The notes beneath the pieces are model-generated. The model searched no databases. It was given only the letters and a program-made list of their open reading frames with translations, and had not been told where the DNA came from. The translations under genes were made by a program, and so were the position numbers. DNA of 64,000 nucleotides from an uncultured Eubacteriales bacterium (GTDB lineage: Bacteria > Bacillota > Clostridia > Oscillospirales > UBA644): the NCBI GenBank assembly GCA_934501435.1, contig CAKSTW010000004.1:215375-279374 (forward strand), written 5' to 3'. Positions 53,401 through 61,640 of this stretch are shown in pieces (positions within the stretch are counted from its first letter, which is position 1; every line of letters begins with the position of its first letter).

Positions 53401-53404
53401 AAAT

Positions 53405-54514
53405 ATGGCAAATCAGTTTTTGACAACCAAAGAAATAGCGAGAGCAATGCTCCCGATGCTCCAGGACAACCTTGTTTTCCCCGCGCTTGCGTATACCGAC
53501 TATTCGGATACGTTCTCGAAAAAGGGAGACACCATTCAGGTTAAAAAGCCTCCCGTGTATGTCGCCGACGAATTTTCCGGCAACATTTCGGTTCAGGACG
53601 TCAAGGAAGAGAACGTTCTCGTTACCCTCGACAAGATAGCCGACGTTTCCGTCGAACTTTCCGCAAAGGAAATGGCTCTCAACATAAGCGACTTCACCGA
53701 ACAGGTGCTCCGCCCCGCGGCTCTTGCGATAGCCGAAAAGATAAACAAAGACGGGCTTTCTCTTTATACGGACGTATTGAACACCTGCGGAACTCCGGGC
53801 AAAACCCCGTCTTCTCTTGAAGATATCGCCGCCGTCTGCAAATCTCTCAACGACGCGAAAGTTCCGTTTTCTCAGAGATACGCCGTCTGGGACAGCGCCG
53901 CTCTTGCAAAACTCCAGACCATTCCCGCAGTTATAAACGCCGAAAAATGCGGTTCGACCGACGCTTTGCGCGACGGTTCGATAGGCAGACTTCTCGGAAT
54001 GGAAAACTATATGTCCCAGCAGGTAGTCCATCACACCGCAGGAACGCTTTCCGCCACGGGAGGGATCTGCATTTCGATAAGACCGGGACTGGGCAGCGAC
54101 ACCCTTATTTTGGGTCCCAAGAGCGGAACTCTTTCGGGCGATATAAAGAAGGGCGATATCCTTACCGTCGCGGGCGACAGGTATGTTGCTACCGCCGACG
54201 CGACGGTAAAGAGCAGCCAGATCACCGTTCACATTTCTCCCGAGACAAAGGTAAACTATCCTGCGGAAGAAGCTGTTACCGTTATGGCTTCCCATACCGC
54301 AAACCTTGCGTTCAATAAAAACGCTTTCGGTTTTGTTACCCGTCCTCTCGAAGTCGCGCGCGGCGCCGACAGTTACGTTACTTCTTTCGGCGGCATCACT
54401 CTCCGCGTTACTCTCGATTATAATATCGCGACAAAGAAACAGACAATGTCCGTCGATACCCTTTACGGATTCAAGACTCTTTATCCCGAACTTGCAGTCA
54501 GAGTTCTCGGTTAA
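53405..54514 (+). CDS. Major capsid protein, P22 coat-like
   Basis: The 369-residue protein has an HK97-type coat pattern of the P22 gp5 family: ANQFLTTKEIARAMLPMLQDNL at the N-terminus, TVDKIADVSVELSAKE-type strands, and an inserted beta domain (about residues 215-300). The C-terminus is VDTLYGFKTLYPELAVRVLG. There is no separate capsid protease gene, which fits P22-like assembly. The ATG at 53405 follows AAGGAAGT; a longer frame overlaps the portal gene. Confidence 0.85.
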   Translation: MANQFLTTKEIARAMLPMLQDNLVFPALAYTDYSDTFSKKGDTIQVKKPPVYVADEFSGNISVQDVKEENVLVTLDKIADVSVELSAKEMALNISDFTEQVLRPAALAIAEKINKDGLSLYTDVLNTCGTPGKTPSSLEDIAAVCKSLNDAKVPFSQRYAVWDSAALAKLQTIPAVINAEKCGSTDALRDGSIGRLLGMENYMSQQVVHHTAGTLSATGGICISIRPGLGSDTLILGPKSGTLSGDIKKGDILTVAGDRYVATADATVKSSQITVHISPETKVNYPAEEAVTVMASHTANLAFNKNAFGFVTRPLEVARGADSYVTSFGGITLRVTLDYNIATKKQTMSVDTLYGFKTLYPELAVRVLG

Positions 54515-54525
54515 GAGGTGAGAAC

Positions 54526-54903
54526 GTGGCTTATATAGATAAAAACTATTATCTTATCGACTATCACGGGAGAGCGATACCTGAGATCGATTTTGTGAAA
54601 CTTGCAAATGCGGCGTCTCTGATAGTCGATACCTTAACGTACGGCAGAGCGGCGAAGGTTACCGACGCGAAAATTCTTTCCGCCGTAAAAACAGCCACGG
54701 CGACAGAGGTCGAATATCTGTATTATCAGGGAGGGCTCGACGCATTGAACGGCAGGGGCGACAACCTGAAAACGGCGGAAGATATAGGCAATTACAATTA
54801 TGCAAAGAGCAGCGACGGAACGTTTTCCGTCGGGGGGATTCCCGTATCCCCCCTCTGCCTTGCTTTGCTTGACAGCGTGGGACTGCGCTGGCCGGGGGTA
54901 TGA
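54526..54903 (+). CDS. Head-tail connector (gp6-like adaptor)
   Basis: This 125-residue, mostly helical protein starts with GTG after AAGAGGTGAG. Position directly after the coat gene and size fit the adaptor that sits under the portal. Sequence support is weak (DFVKLANAASLIVDTLTYGR is a plausible first helix). Confidence 0.6.
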   Translation: MAYIDKNYYLIDYHGRAIPEIDFVKLANAASLIVDTLTYGRAAKVTDAKILSAVKTATATEVEYLYYQGGLDALNGRGDNLKTAEDIGNYNYAKSSDGTFSVGGIPVSPLCLALLDSVGLRWPGV

Positions 54904-54904
54904 T

Positions 54905-55366
54905 ATGCCGATAGGAACATTGTGCCTTCCGCGGACAATAACGGTATTTCACAGGCTCGGGGAAGTCGGTGGGGTCGCGACATATCATAAGACCGTGATT
55001 ACGGGCGTGCGTTTCGACGAAAGACTTGCGATAACCCAGAAAGAAAGAGGGGAAAAGTCGATAGAGACTTTCAAAGCCTTTATTGATATAGTCAAATCTT
55101 CGGCGGAGGGAGATTTCGGTCTGCAGGATTATATTTCCTCCGAAGTCTTTTCGACCCTTTCGGAGGAAGAACGCGACGGATACTGGACCGTTGCGGAGGG
55201 CGACTATATCATTCCGTCGGCGCTGTCGCAGGAAGACCTGACGAAAAGCGTGACTCTGTTAAAGAACAAAATGCGCGTTTTTACCGTAAACGCTTTATCC
55301 GTTCAGTACGATTCGCGCGGAATACATCATCTGGAGGTGAGCGGCCGTGGAAAACTTCTGGAATAG
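54905..55366 (+). CDS. Phage head-tail structural protein, DUF6751-like
   Basis: This 153-residue beta-rich protein starts one base after the previous stop. TITVFHRLGE, GVRFDERLA and the C-terminal VNALSVQYDSRGIHHLEVSG resemble small phage connector proteins sometimes called DUF6751. The structural role is inferred from position. Confidence 0.55.
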   Translation: MPIGTLCLPRTITVFHRLGEVGGVATYHKTVITGVRFDERLAITQKERGEKSIETFKAFIDIVKSSAEGDFGLQDYISSEVFSTLSEEERDGYWTVAEGDYIIPSALSQEDLTKSVTLLKNKMRVFTVNALSVQYDSRGIHHLEVSGRGKLLE

Positions 55367-55778
55367 CGTTCATTCGTCGTCTTTTTCGTCGGATATCGCG
55401 GCGTTTCTCGAAAGTAAATTTTCCGACGCGGCGTTCTATCCCGAAAAAACCGAAAGACACTCTTCCGCGGTCTGCGTCTTTCAGAAACCCGAAAGAAAAA
55501 GCGTCAGGTTCTTTGACGGAAAAATAAGGGAAACGTATTATTTCACGCTTCTGTCGCCCTTTGCGGGGGAGGACAGAAAAGCGGCGGATGCGGTTTTCTG
55601 GCTTCTGGAAAAAAGTCTCGAACTCTGCGAAAAAGCGACTTCTTTTTCCTTTTCCAAAAGCGGAATTTCTTTTCTTTATTTCGAACGCGTTTCAAATCCG
55701 TCAAAGGCTTTCAGAACGAATATGGGCGACGATTTTTACTCCGCGGAACTGAGTCTTGTCGTCGAAAGGCAGGGATAG
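55347..55778 (+). CDS. Tail completion / minor capsid-like protein
   Basis: The 143-residue protein starts with GTG after GGAGGTGAG and overlaps the previous gene by 20 bases. The pattern of helix, then SVRFFDGKIRETYYFTLLSPF and an acidic-basic C-terminal strand (FYSAELSLVVE), fits tail terminator or minor capsid proteins. No firm family. Confidence 0.55.
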   Translation: MENFWNSVHSSSFSSDIAAFLESKFSDAAFYPEKTERHSSAVCVFQKPERKSVRFFDGKIRETYYFTLLSPFAGEDRKAADAVFWLLEKSLELCEKATSFSFSKSGISFLYFERVSNPSKAFRTNMGDDFYSAELSLVVERQG

Positions 55779-55779
55779 T

Positions 55780-56220
55780 ATGGAAATCAAATGTTTTTTG
55801 TCTCCTTCGTTTAATTATACGGGTTCTAAATTTTACCGCCTTGCGTCGGGCATTTCAAAGATGATATTTGAGTCCGACTCAACCTTTTATTCGGGCGCGT
55901 ATCTCGGCAGCGACGAGATATTCCGTCATTCCGTAAAGCAGAGCCAGAAACTGACTTTCGAGGGAGTATACAGGAGCGGCGAAACGCTTCACGACGCCTT
56001 TATAACGGCTTTTTTTCAGCGCGAAAACGCGCCCCGCGCAGGTCTTATCTGCGATATAGGGGAAGATTCGTATCTTGCCCGCGGCAAAATTGAGGTCGAA
56101 AAACTCGAGATAAACGACCGCGAAATTTCGGTGCGGTGCGTCTTTTTCCCGGAGGGCCGCTGGGGCGAATTCACAAGAAGTATCTATGTTTTCCCCGAAG
56201 AAACGGCTCAGAACGCATAG
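55780..56220 (+). CDS. Phage structural protein, unknown
   Basis: The 146-residue protein contains FNYTGSKFYRLASG and repeated beta-strand stretches. It occupies the place of a tail tube gene but is shorter than most, and I do not recognise a family. The ATG at 55780 follows two bases after the previous stop; its ribosome site is weak (GGCAGGGATAG). Confidence 0.55.
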   Translation: MEIKCFLSPSFNYTGSKFYRLASGISKMIFESDSTFYSGAYLGSDEIFRHSVKQSQKLTFEGVYRSGETLHDAFITAFFQRENAPRAGLICDIGEDSYLARGKIEVEKLEINDREISVRCVFFPEGRWGEFTRSIYVFPEETAQNA

Positions 56221-56250
56221 CGGTGTCTCCCGCAGGGGCGGGAGACGCCG
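56221..56250 (+). terminator. GC-rich hairpin inside the phage operon
   Basis: A 13-bp stem (CGGTGTCTCCCGC with GCGGGAGACGCCG, one G-T pair) and AGGG loop lie between two genes. There is no T-run, so it is more likely an attenuating or RNA-stabilising hairpin than a full terminator. Confidence 0.5.
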
Positions 56251-56271
56251 AAGAAAGGATTGGTGATTTTT

Positions 56272-56412
56272 GTGGATACCGAAAACGGTATAAATTCGGT
56301 AAAACATTTCAGTATAGAAGATCTGTCGGAGGCAGACAGGCGCCTGCTGCGCGAAATGATAGAGGATACGGTGAACGAACTTCTTGCCGCCGCGGGTCTT
56401 ACGGGGGACTGA
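56272..56412 (+). CDS. Small phage protein, unknown
   Basis: A 46-codon frame from GTG at 56272 (or 49 from GTG at 56263) codes for an acidic helix-rich peptide ending LLAAAGLTGD. AAAGGA lies upstream and the frame ends one base before the next ATG. Tight packing supports a real gene. Confidence 0.5.
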   Translation: MDTENGINSVKHFSIEDLSEADRRLLREMIEDTVNELLAAAGLTGD

Positions 56413-56413
56413 T

Positions 56414-57466
56414 ATGGATATAAAAATAAACGGAGTTTCCTTTACCTCCAAGGTAAACAGGGACAGTCTCAGAATAAGGGAATACGGAGCCTACCGTTCC
56501 GACGCCTCTTTCGCAGCTGAATTTTCGGGAACGTTTTCAGGGGGGATACGCGCCGGAATGGAAGTAAAGATCACCGAACCGTCGGGAACTTCCGAAAAAA
56601 CAGTCTGGGGCGGCGTTATAGAAAAAGTCACGACGAAAATCGTCGACAGAGACTTCTTTACCGTCGGAATTTTCGCAAAGGGATACGAGACCCTTGTTTC
56701 AAGGCGGGTCGAATCAGCCATAGACAATACGTTTTCGGGCGCTGCGGCGGCTTTCAGGTACGTCTATCTTAATCATCTGAAAGCGGAGGGAATATCTCTC
56801 GACTCCCTTATCAAAGACAAGGCTTATCCGCTTGAAATAAAAATCGGCGGCGCAATTTCCTTAACCGAACTTCTCGATATAATATGCAGTTATTACGGCT
56901 ATGTGTGGTGGGTAGACAATTCCAAATGTTTCCATGCCGCGGAGACTCTCCCCGTGGCGGAAACAGAACTCGAAGTAAACCTCAACGCGGAAAACAATAT
57001 CGGCTTTATTGAGGCGTCGTTTGTCGAAAGTCTCGACGAATACCGAAACGTTCAGTACATCTCCCTCAATGCGAACACGCAGTTTGCGTTTGTCGAAAAC
57101 ACGCAGGCGATAGCCGCGATGAAACCGTATATCGGTTCGGGAGAATTCTCTAAAGTCGGCAGAAAAACGAGGGTCATCGACCGCGACCACGGCAAGGGGC
57201 TTGCAACGAAACTTCTTGCAAACTTCAACGAACCTCCCGTGTTCATACGCTTCACGGACGACTTTTCGGACGGCAGTTTTACGCTCTTTTCGAAAATGTC
57301 GGTGACGTCCGCTGTTATCGGCGGAACAAAACCGTTTGTCGTTACGGGTGTTGTCAGAAATTACAGATACGGTAAAGTATTCACGACCGTCACGGGATAC
57401 GCTTTTTCGGGCACTGCCTATATGCCGATAATCAACACGCTGAAAACAGTATCTTTTACGATATAG
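56414..57466 (+). CDS. Tail hub / baseplate-like protein
   Basis: The 350-residue protein starts MDIKINGVSF and has two beta-rich domains around a helical insert (AISLTELLDIICSYYGYVWWVDN), then EASFVESLDEYRNVQYIS. This fits hub proteins of the late-control-D/gp27 type that sit at the tail tip. It is the largest gene after the portal and coat genes, yet too short for a tape measure. GGGGGAC precedes the ATG. Confidence 0.6.
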   Translation: MDIKINGVSFTSKVNRDSLRIREYGAYRSDASFAAEFSGTFSGGIRAGMEVKITEPSGTSEKTVWGGVIEKVTTKIVDRDFFTVGIFAKGYETLVSRRVESAIDNTFSGAAAAFRYVYLNHLKAEGISLDSLIKDKAYPLEIKIGGAISLTELLDIICSYYGYVWWVDNSKCFHAAETLPVAETELEVNLNAENNIGFIEASFVESLDEYRNVQYISLNANTQFAFVENTQAIAAMKPYIGSGEFSKVGRKTRVIDRDHGKGLATKLLANFNEPPVFIRFTDDFSDGSFTLFSKMSVTSAVIGGTKPFVVTGVVRNYRYGKVFTTVTGYAFSGTAYMPIINTLKTVSFTI

Positions 57467-57478
57467 AAAGGATATATT

Positions 57479-57811
57479 ATGGAAGAAACAGAAATGTTAA
57501 AAGAAGAGATCTCAAAAATGCGGGAAGAACACGAGATCGAACTCTGCCTTACGCGGGGAGGAGTTCGGAATCTGAAAGCCGCAATGGCTATTTTCGAAAA
57601 GGATTCTCTTCAGAAAAACGAAGACGGGGGCTTTTCCGACCTTGAGGGAGCGGTCGCCGGCTTCAAAAACGAAAATCCGTGGCTTTTCAACAAGCCCGCT
57701 CCGACCGTTTCTACGGGGATAGTTCACGGCAGAGGCGGAGGAAAGACCTCGGACGAAATGAGCGACGAAGAGTATTACACGGCTCTTCGCGAAAGAAAAA
57801 ATATGAGGTAA
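57479..57811 (+). CDS. GP20/scaffold-like small phage protein
   Basis: The 110-residue acidic helical protein reads IELCLTRGGVRNLKAAMAIF, then FSDLEGAVAGFKNENPWLF and a C-terminal MSDEEYYTALRERK. This is the pattern of phage minor structural protein GP20, often a scaffold. It is unusual to find it after the tail genes and not before the coat. GAAAGG precedes the ATG. Confidence 0.65.
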   Translation: MEETEMLKEEISKMREEHEIELCLTRGGVRNLKAAMAIFEKDSLQKNEDGGFSDLEGAVAGFKNENPWLFNKPAPTVSTGIVHGRGGGKTSDEMSDEEYYTALRERKNMR

Positions 57812-57815
57812 ACAA

Positions 57816-58229
57816 ATGAAAATATCTGATTATATTCAATATATTACGGGAATTATCGGAGGTTTTGTCGGGTGGTTTCTCGGCGGTTTCGATATCTTCC
57901 TTATTCTTCTTACGGTCTTTGTCGTAATCGACTATGTGAGCGGAGTTATCGCAGCGACCTGCAACGGCAAACTGTCGTCGTCGGTGGGATTCAGAGGGAT
58001 AGCAAAGAAAGTCTTTATCTTTTTCCTTGTCGGAATGGCTCATATCCTCGACGTTTCGGTCATGGGACAGGGCGCCATGCTCCGCACCGCGGTCATCTTT
58101 TTCTATGCGGCGAACGAGGGGTTAAGCATTATCGAAAACTGCGCTCTTATGAATCTGCCCGTTCCCGAAGTTCTTAAAAAGGCTCTTGCGAAACTCGGAA
58201 ATTCCGGAGACAAAAAAGATGAAGACTGA
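57816..58229 (+). CDS. Phage holin
   Basis: The 137-residue protein has an N-terminal helix pair and further hydrophobic segments, with FVVIDYVSGVIAA, then SSVGFRGIAKKVFIFFLVG, the signature of the toxin-secretion/phage-lysis holin family (PF05105). It ends in charged residues (GDKKDED). It would make the membrane lesion that releases the amidase. Confidence 0.88.
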   Translation: MKISDYIQYITGIIGGFVGWFLGGFDIFLILLTVFVVIDYVSGVIAATCNGKLSSSVGFRGIAKKVFIFFLVGMAHILDVSVMGQGAMLRTAVIFFYAANEGLSIIENCALMNLPVPEVLKKALAKLGNSGDKKDED

Positions 58230-58758
58230 GTGTCTTCTTTCTCCCAACTGGTTTTCGAGAAACGGAGACGTCCCCGACGTTATAGTATTTCATCAGAAAA
58301 ACAGATCGTTTCAGTCGGCAAAAAGGCGGTATCTTTCGGAAAAATCGAAAGAATCGGTTCATTATTACATAACCCTTTCCGGCAAAGTTTACAGATTTCT
58401 GCCGCTTACCGTCGCCGCCTGCAACGACGTCTGTTCTTCAAACGATCCTCTCAGGGTCGACCATTGGTCGAGGGCTGTAAGCCGCATAGTCAGAGAACGG
58501 AAAAAAGACCCGTCCTCCTATACCGTTTCGGTCGAATTTGAGGGCGTAGGCTCGGGGTTCCTTACAAAGGCGCAGTTCGACGCCGGAGTTTCGGCGATCA
58601 AAGATATAATGAAAGAGATAAAGGAGATATACGGAAAGACCGTTACGGTCGATCGCGAGCATTTTATCGGAAGATATAAAGTCGCGCCGCTTCTGTCTCC
58701 TTATTCTCCGGGCTTTGACTTTCCTCTCGGCAAACTCATGGATGCCTGTAAAACTTAA
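58219..58758 (+). CDS. N-acetylmuramoyl-L-alanine amidase (Amidase_2-type endolysin)
   Basis: The 179-residue protein overlaps the holin stop; GGAG precedes the ATG at 58219. IVFHQKN, HYYITLSGKVYRFLP, VSVEFEGVG and EHFIGRYKVAP follow the T7-lysozyme-like plan. The last zinc ligand region reads YSPGFDFP, where DPG or CPG is usual, so one zinc ligand may be replaced by Ser. There is no separate wall-binding domain. Confidence 0.82.
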   Translation: MKTECLLSPNWFSRNGDVPDVIVFHQKNRSFQSAKRRYLSEKSKESVHYYITLSGKVYRFLPLTVAACNDVCSSNDPLRVDHWSRAVSRIVRERKKDPSSYTVSVEFEGVGSGFLTKAQFDAGVSAIKDIMKEIKEIYGKTVTVDREHFIGRYKVAPLLSPYSPGFDFPLGKLMDACKT

Positions 58759-58763
58759 TATTG

Positions 58764-58801
58764 AAATAATCGGAAAAATCATAAATGTTTTCCGATTATT
58801 T
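58764..58801 (+). terminator. Terminator of the phage module
   Basis: A perfect 14-bp stem (AAATAATCGGAAAA with TTTTCCGATTATTT) and 10-base loop follow the amidase gene. The following T-run is weak. AT-rich sequence without genes continues to 58883. Confidence 0.7.
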
Positions 58802-58883
58802 CAGTTATAATTTAATCTGTAAAATAAAAAGACGTTACAGTTTTAATTTTAGATAAAATAACAGATAAAAATTCATAAAAAAT

Positions 58884-58918
58884 AAAGGCTATAACGGAAT
58901 TTGTCCGTTATAGCCTTT
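58884..58918. terminator. Terminator of lysC
   Basis: A perfect 15-bp stem (AAAGGCTATAACGGA with TCCGTTATAGCCTTT) and 5-base loop, close to the lysC stop. Confidence 0.85.
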
Positions 58919-58933
58919 TTCTTAAGCAAACGC

Positions 58934-60130
58934 TTATTTTATGAATTCGTCGTGAATGAATTCGACCGCCTTGTCGGCGTCTTTTCTGTCGATAAGAACC
59001 GAAATTTTTATCTCGCTTGTCGAGATCATGTGAATGTTTATGCCCGCTTTGTAAAGCGCTTCGAACATTTTTGCCGCGACTCCCGCGTGGGACTGCATTC
59101 CGCCGCCGACGACAGAGACCTTCGATACCTCGGAATTTGTCGAAATATGATTTTCGGGATATGCCTCTTCAAGCAGTTTTACCGCTTTTTCGAGGTTTTC
59201 CTCTTCGACGGTGAAGGAAATATCCTTTTTATTGTCGCGTCCGATGGACTGGAGAATTATGTCGACGTTTATTTTGTTCTGTCCGAGCAGCGTAAACAGC
59301 CTGAAAGAAACGCCCGGGACGTCTTCAAGTCCCACGATAGAGATTCTGGCGCAGTTGTTGTCCTTTGTCACGCCCGTAATAAGCATTTTTTCCACTTTTG
59401 TTCCCTCCTTGACTTTCGTGCCTCTTTCATTTGAAAAACTTGATAAAACTTCGAGATTTACATGATACTTCTTTGCAAGTTCGACCGAACGGTTCTGCAG
59501 GACCTGAGCGCCGAGAGTCGCAAATTCGAGCATTTCGTCGTAGGAAATGACGTCGAGTTTTTTCGCGTTCTTTACTTTTCTCGGATCGGCGGTGTAAACG
59601 CCGTCGACGTCGGTATATATCTGACAGAGATCGGCTTTGAGAATAGCCGCAAGAGCTACTGCCGAGGTGTCAGACCCTCCGCGTCCGAGAGTCGTTATGT
59701 CGTCGTATTTGTTTATGCCCTGGAAACCCGTTACTATAACGATGTTTCCGCGGTCGAGTTCCTTTAACAGCCTTTCGTCGGATATCGTTTTTATTCTCGC
59801 GTTCGAATGGATACTGTTCGAAATTATTCCGACCTGCCATGCGTTGAGCGATACGGCTCTGTATCCGAGTTTTTCTATCGCCATGGCAAGCAGGGAAGCG
59901 GAGATCTGCTCTCCCGTCGAAAGGAGCATATCCATTTCTCTTTTTGACGCCGCCGGGTTTATCTCGGCGGCTTTCGTTATCATATCGTCGGTCGTGTCGC
60001 CCTGTGCGGAAACGACGACAACCACGCTGTTTCCTTCTTTATATGTGTCGGTCACCGTTTTTGCGACGTGAAAAATTCTTTCCGCGTTCGCAACCGATGT
60101 CCCTCCGAATTTCTGGACTATAAGCCCCAT
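58934..60130 (-). CDS. lysC: Aspartate kinase
   Basis: The first enzyme of the lysine, threonine and methionine pathways. The 398-residue protein has KFGGTSV (7-13), FQGINKYDDITTLGRGGSDTSA and TDVDGVYTADPRKV, then two ACT domains for feedback control (near LEDVPGVSFRLFTLL and SVVGGGMQSHAGVAAKMF). AAGGAGG precedes the ATG. It follows the homoserine dehydrogenase gene by 17 bases. Confidence 0.95.
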   Translation of the reverse strand: MGLIVQKFGGTSVANAERIFHVAKTVTDTYKEGNSVVVVVSAQGDTTDDMITKAAEINPAASKREMDMLLSTGEQISASLLAMAIEKLGYRAVSLNAWQVGIISNSIHSNARIKTISDERLLKELDRGNIVIVTGFQGINKYDDITTLGRGGSDTSAVALAAILKADLCQIYTDVDGVYTADPRKVKNAKKLDVISYDEMLEFATLGAQVLQNRSVELAKKYHVNLEVLSSFSNERGTKVKEGTKVEKMLITGVTKDNNCARISIVGLEDVPGVSFRLFTLLGQNKINVDIILQSIGRDNKKDISFTVEEENLEKAVKLLEEAYPENHISTNSEVSKVSVVGGGMQSHAGVAAKMFEALYKAGINIHMISTSEIKISVLIDRKDADKAVEFIHDEFIK

Positions 60131-60147
60131 TCCAAGTCCTCCTTTTG

Positions 60148-61203
60148 TTACTCGCCGATTATCGGCAGTCCCTCGAAACGGTCGAGTTTTATGCTGCCGA
60201 ATTCCGTAATTGTTCCGTCTTTTGCCCTATCCCAGAGCACGGTCTTCTTTTCGCTGCATACAAGCGTTTCGATAACGTCGCTGCAAACGGCGCTTGCCGT
60301 TGCGTCTTTCCCCGCGCCGCGCCCGAAAAACGATACTCTTCCGACTTTGTTTCCGGTTATGCAGACGCCGTTGTAGACGTCTTCGACCGTCGCGAGAGGG
60401 TGAGATAAAGGCAGAGCGCAGGGGGATACGAATATCTCGAGTTTTTCGTCGGAAGTTCTTTTCGCAACTCCGAGGAGCTTGACCGCGAACCCGTTTTCAC
60501 GTGCTCTTTTTACGGCGTCGAGCGTAAGTGAGTCTATACCTTCAGTATATACTTCTTTCGGGTAAATGTGATTTCCGAAAGCGAGGGACGCGAGTATGCA
60601 TATTTTTCTGCAGGTGTCGTAACCCTTAACGTCCGCCGTCGGGTCTTTTTCCGCATATCCGAGTTCCTGCGCCGTTTTGAGTGCGTCGTCAAAACTGCGG
60701 TTTTCTTTTATCATCTGGGTAAGAATATAGTTTGTCGTTCCGTTGAGTATCCCGACGATACTTTCGATTTTGTTTGCCGCGAGACAGTCGTAAATCGGGT
60801 GAATTACGGGAATTCCGCCGCCGACAGCCGCTTCGAAAAGATAACGGACCCCGTGGCTTTCGGCAAGCCTGAAAAGTTCGTCGCCCTTTTCCGAAACAAG
60901 TTCTTTATTCGACGTTACGACGTGTTTGCCTTTTTTCAGTGCTCTTTTTGTGAATTCGTAAGCCGCGCCGACTCCGCCTATCGTCTCGACGACGACCTCA
61001 ATATCTTCGTCGTTTTCGATAACTCCGAAGTCGTGAATTATCTTTTCTTCAAATCTGTTTCCGGGAAAATCCCTGACGTCGAGAATATATTTTACCGATA
61101 TGTCTTTTCCCGTTTTATTCGTGATGTTTTCTCTGTTGTCGTCGAAAAGTTCGGCAACGCCGCTTCCGACCGTTCCGTATCCGAGAATTGCGATTTCAGA
61201 CAT
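60148..61203 (-). CDS. hom: Homoserine dehydrogenase
   Basis: It reduces aspartate semialdehyde to homoserine. The 351-residue protein has the NAD(P) motif LGYGTVGSG (7-15), SNKELVSEKG, GGGIPVI, GILNGTTNYIL and AQELGYAEKDPTADV. It stops after the FFGRGAGKDATASAV dimer region and lacks the C-terminal ACT domain, so threonine feedback would differ from longer forms. The ATG at 61203 follows GAGGAAAG. Confidence 0.95.
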   Translation of the reverse strand: MSEIAILGYGTVGSGVAELFDDNRENITNKTGKDISVKYILDVRDFPGNRFEEKIIHDFGVIENDEDIEVVVETIGGVGAAYEFTKRALKKGKHVVTSNKELVSEKGDELFRLAESHGVRYLFEAAVGGGIPVIHPIYDCLAANKIESIVGILNGTTNYILTQMIKENRSFDDALKTAQELGYAEKDPTADVKGYDTCRKICILASLAFGNHIYPKEVYTEGIDSLTLDAVKRARENGFAVKLLGVAKRTSDEKLEIFVSPCALPLSHPLATVEDVYNGVCITGNKVGRVSFFGRGAGKDATASAVCSDVIETLVCSEKKTVLWDRAKDGTITEFGSIKLDRFEGLPIIGE

Positions 61204-61233
61204 TTTTTCTTTCCTCTTCCTTGCGTTTTCCTT

Positions 61234-61262
61234 ATTATACACCAATTTTTCCCCGTCCGCAA
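61234..61262 (-). promoter_or_regulatory. Promoter of hom-lysC
   Basis: On the minus strand TTGCGG and TATAAT are separated by 17 bases. The leader is short (about 30 bases), with no riboswitch or T-box. Confidence 0.75.
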
Positions 61263-61332
61263 GAGAAAAAGAGGAAACAGTCGTTACTTTTTTGTAAATT
61301 TTCGGCTTTCCCCGTTGCAAAGAAGTTTTGCG

Positions 61333-61509
61333 GTATATATAAACAGTAAAATAACCAAAGCAAAACTCACAAACACAAAAGCTGTTCAAGAATTTACCGA
61401 TAAATATGGTACATATACAATAACCTATACGGGTAAAAAGGCACAAGAAGAATGGCAGAGACATCTCAAATATTTTGATAAGATATTCAGAGATTTTTGG
61501 TTATTTTAA
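61333..61509 (+). pseudogene. C-terminal gene fragment at the edge of the AT-rich island
   Basis: The frame VYINSKITKAKLTNTKAV...YFDKIFRDFWLF stop reads like the end of a real protein, but no start or upstream domain exists because the preceding DNA is the hom promoter region. Base composition switches to AT-rich here. It is probably the remnant of a gene cut by the insertion boundary. Confidence 0.5.
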
Positions 61510-61640
61510 TTTAGTTGATTTTTCAGTAGTAAACATATATAATATAATAGAGAAGGTGAGATTATGAAATTTATGTATAAATCAGATATACAAGATGATG
61601 ATATTGAAGATTTAGATATAGATGATGATATTGAAGGTAT
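61510..61640 (+). repeat. 131-bp direct repeat, copy 1 (promoter plus gene start)
   Basis: Identical to 62300-62430 except for one base, the first of the start codon (ATG here, GTG there). It contains promoter TTGATT-17-TATAAT (61515-61543), the ribosome site AGAAGGTGAG and the first 26 codons. Confidence 0.95.

Larger units (their letters stand above)
50259..58801 (+). mobile_element. Compact phage-derived packaging, capsid and lysis module
   Basis: Fourteen tightly packed plus-strand genes run in phage late order: small and large terminase, portal, coat, connectors, tail/hub proteins, scaffold-like, holin, amidase, then a terminator. No integrase, repressor, replication gene, capsid protease or tape-measure-sized gene is present and no attachment repeats were recognised. 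Base composition resembles the flanking chromosome. Confidence 0.8.

Noticed and set aside
60568..61332. Upstream part of a long plus-strand frame across hom
   Set aside because: It is antisense to hom; only the last 58 codons, in AT-rich DNA, look like genuine protein.
61204..61332. Lysine riboswitch or T-box before hom-lysC
   Set aside because: The leader is only about 30 bases from the promoter, too short for either.
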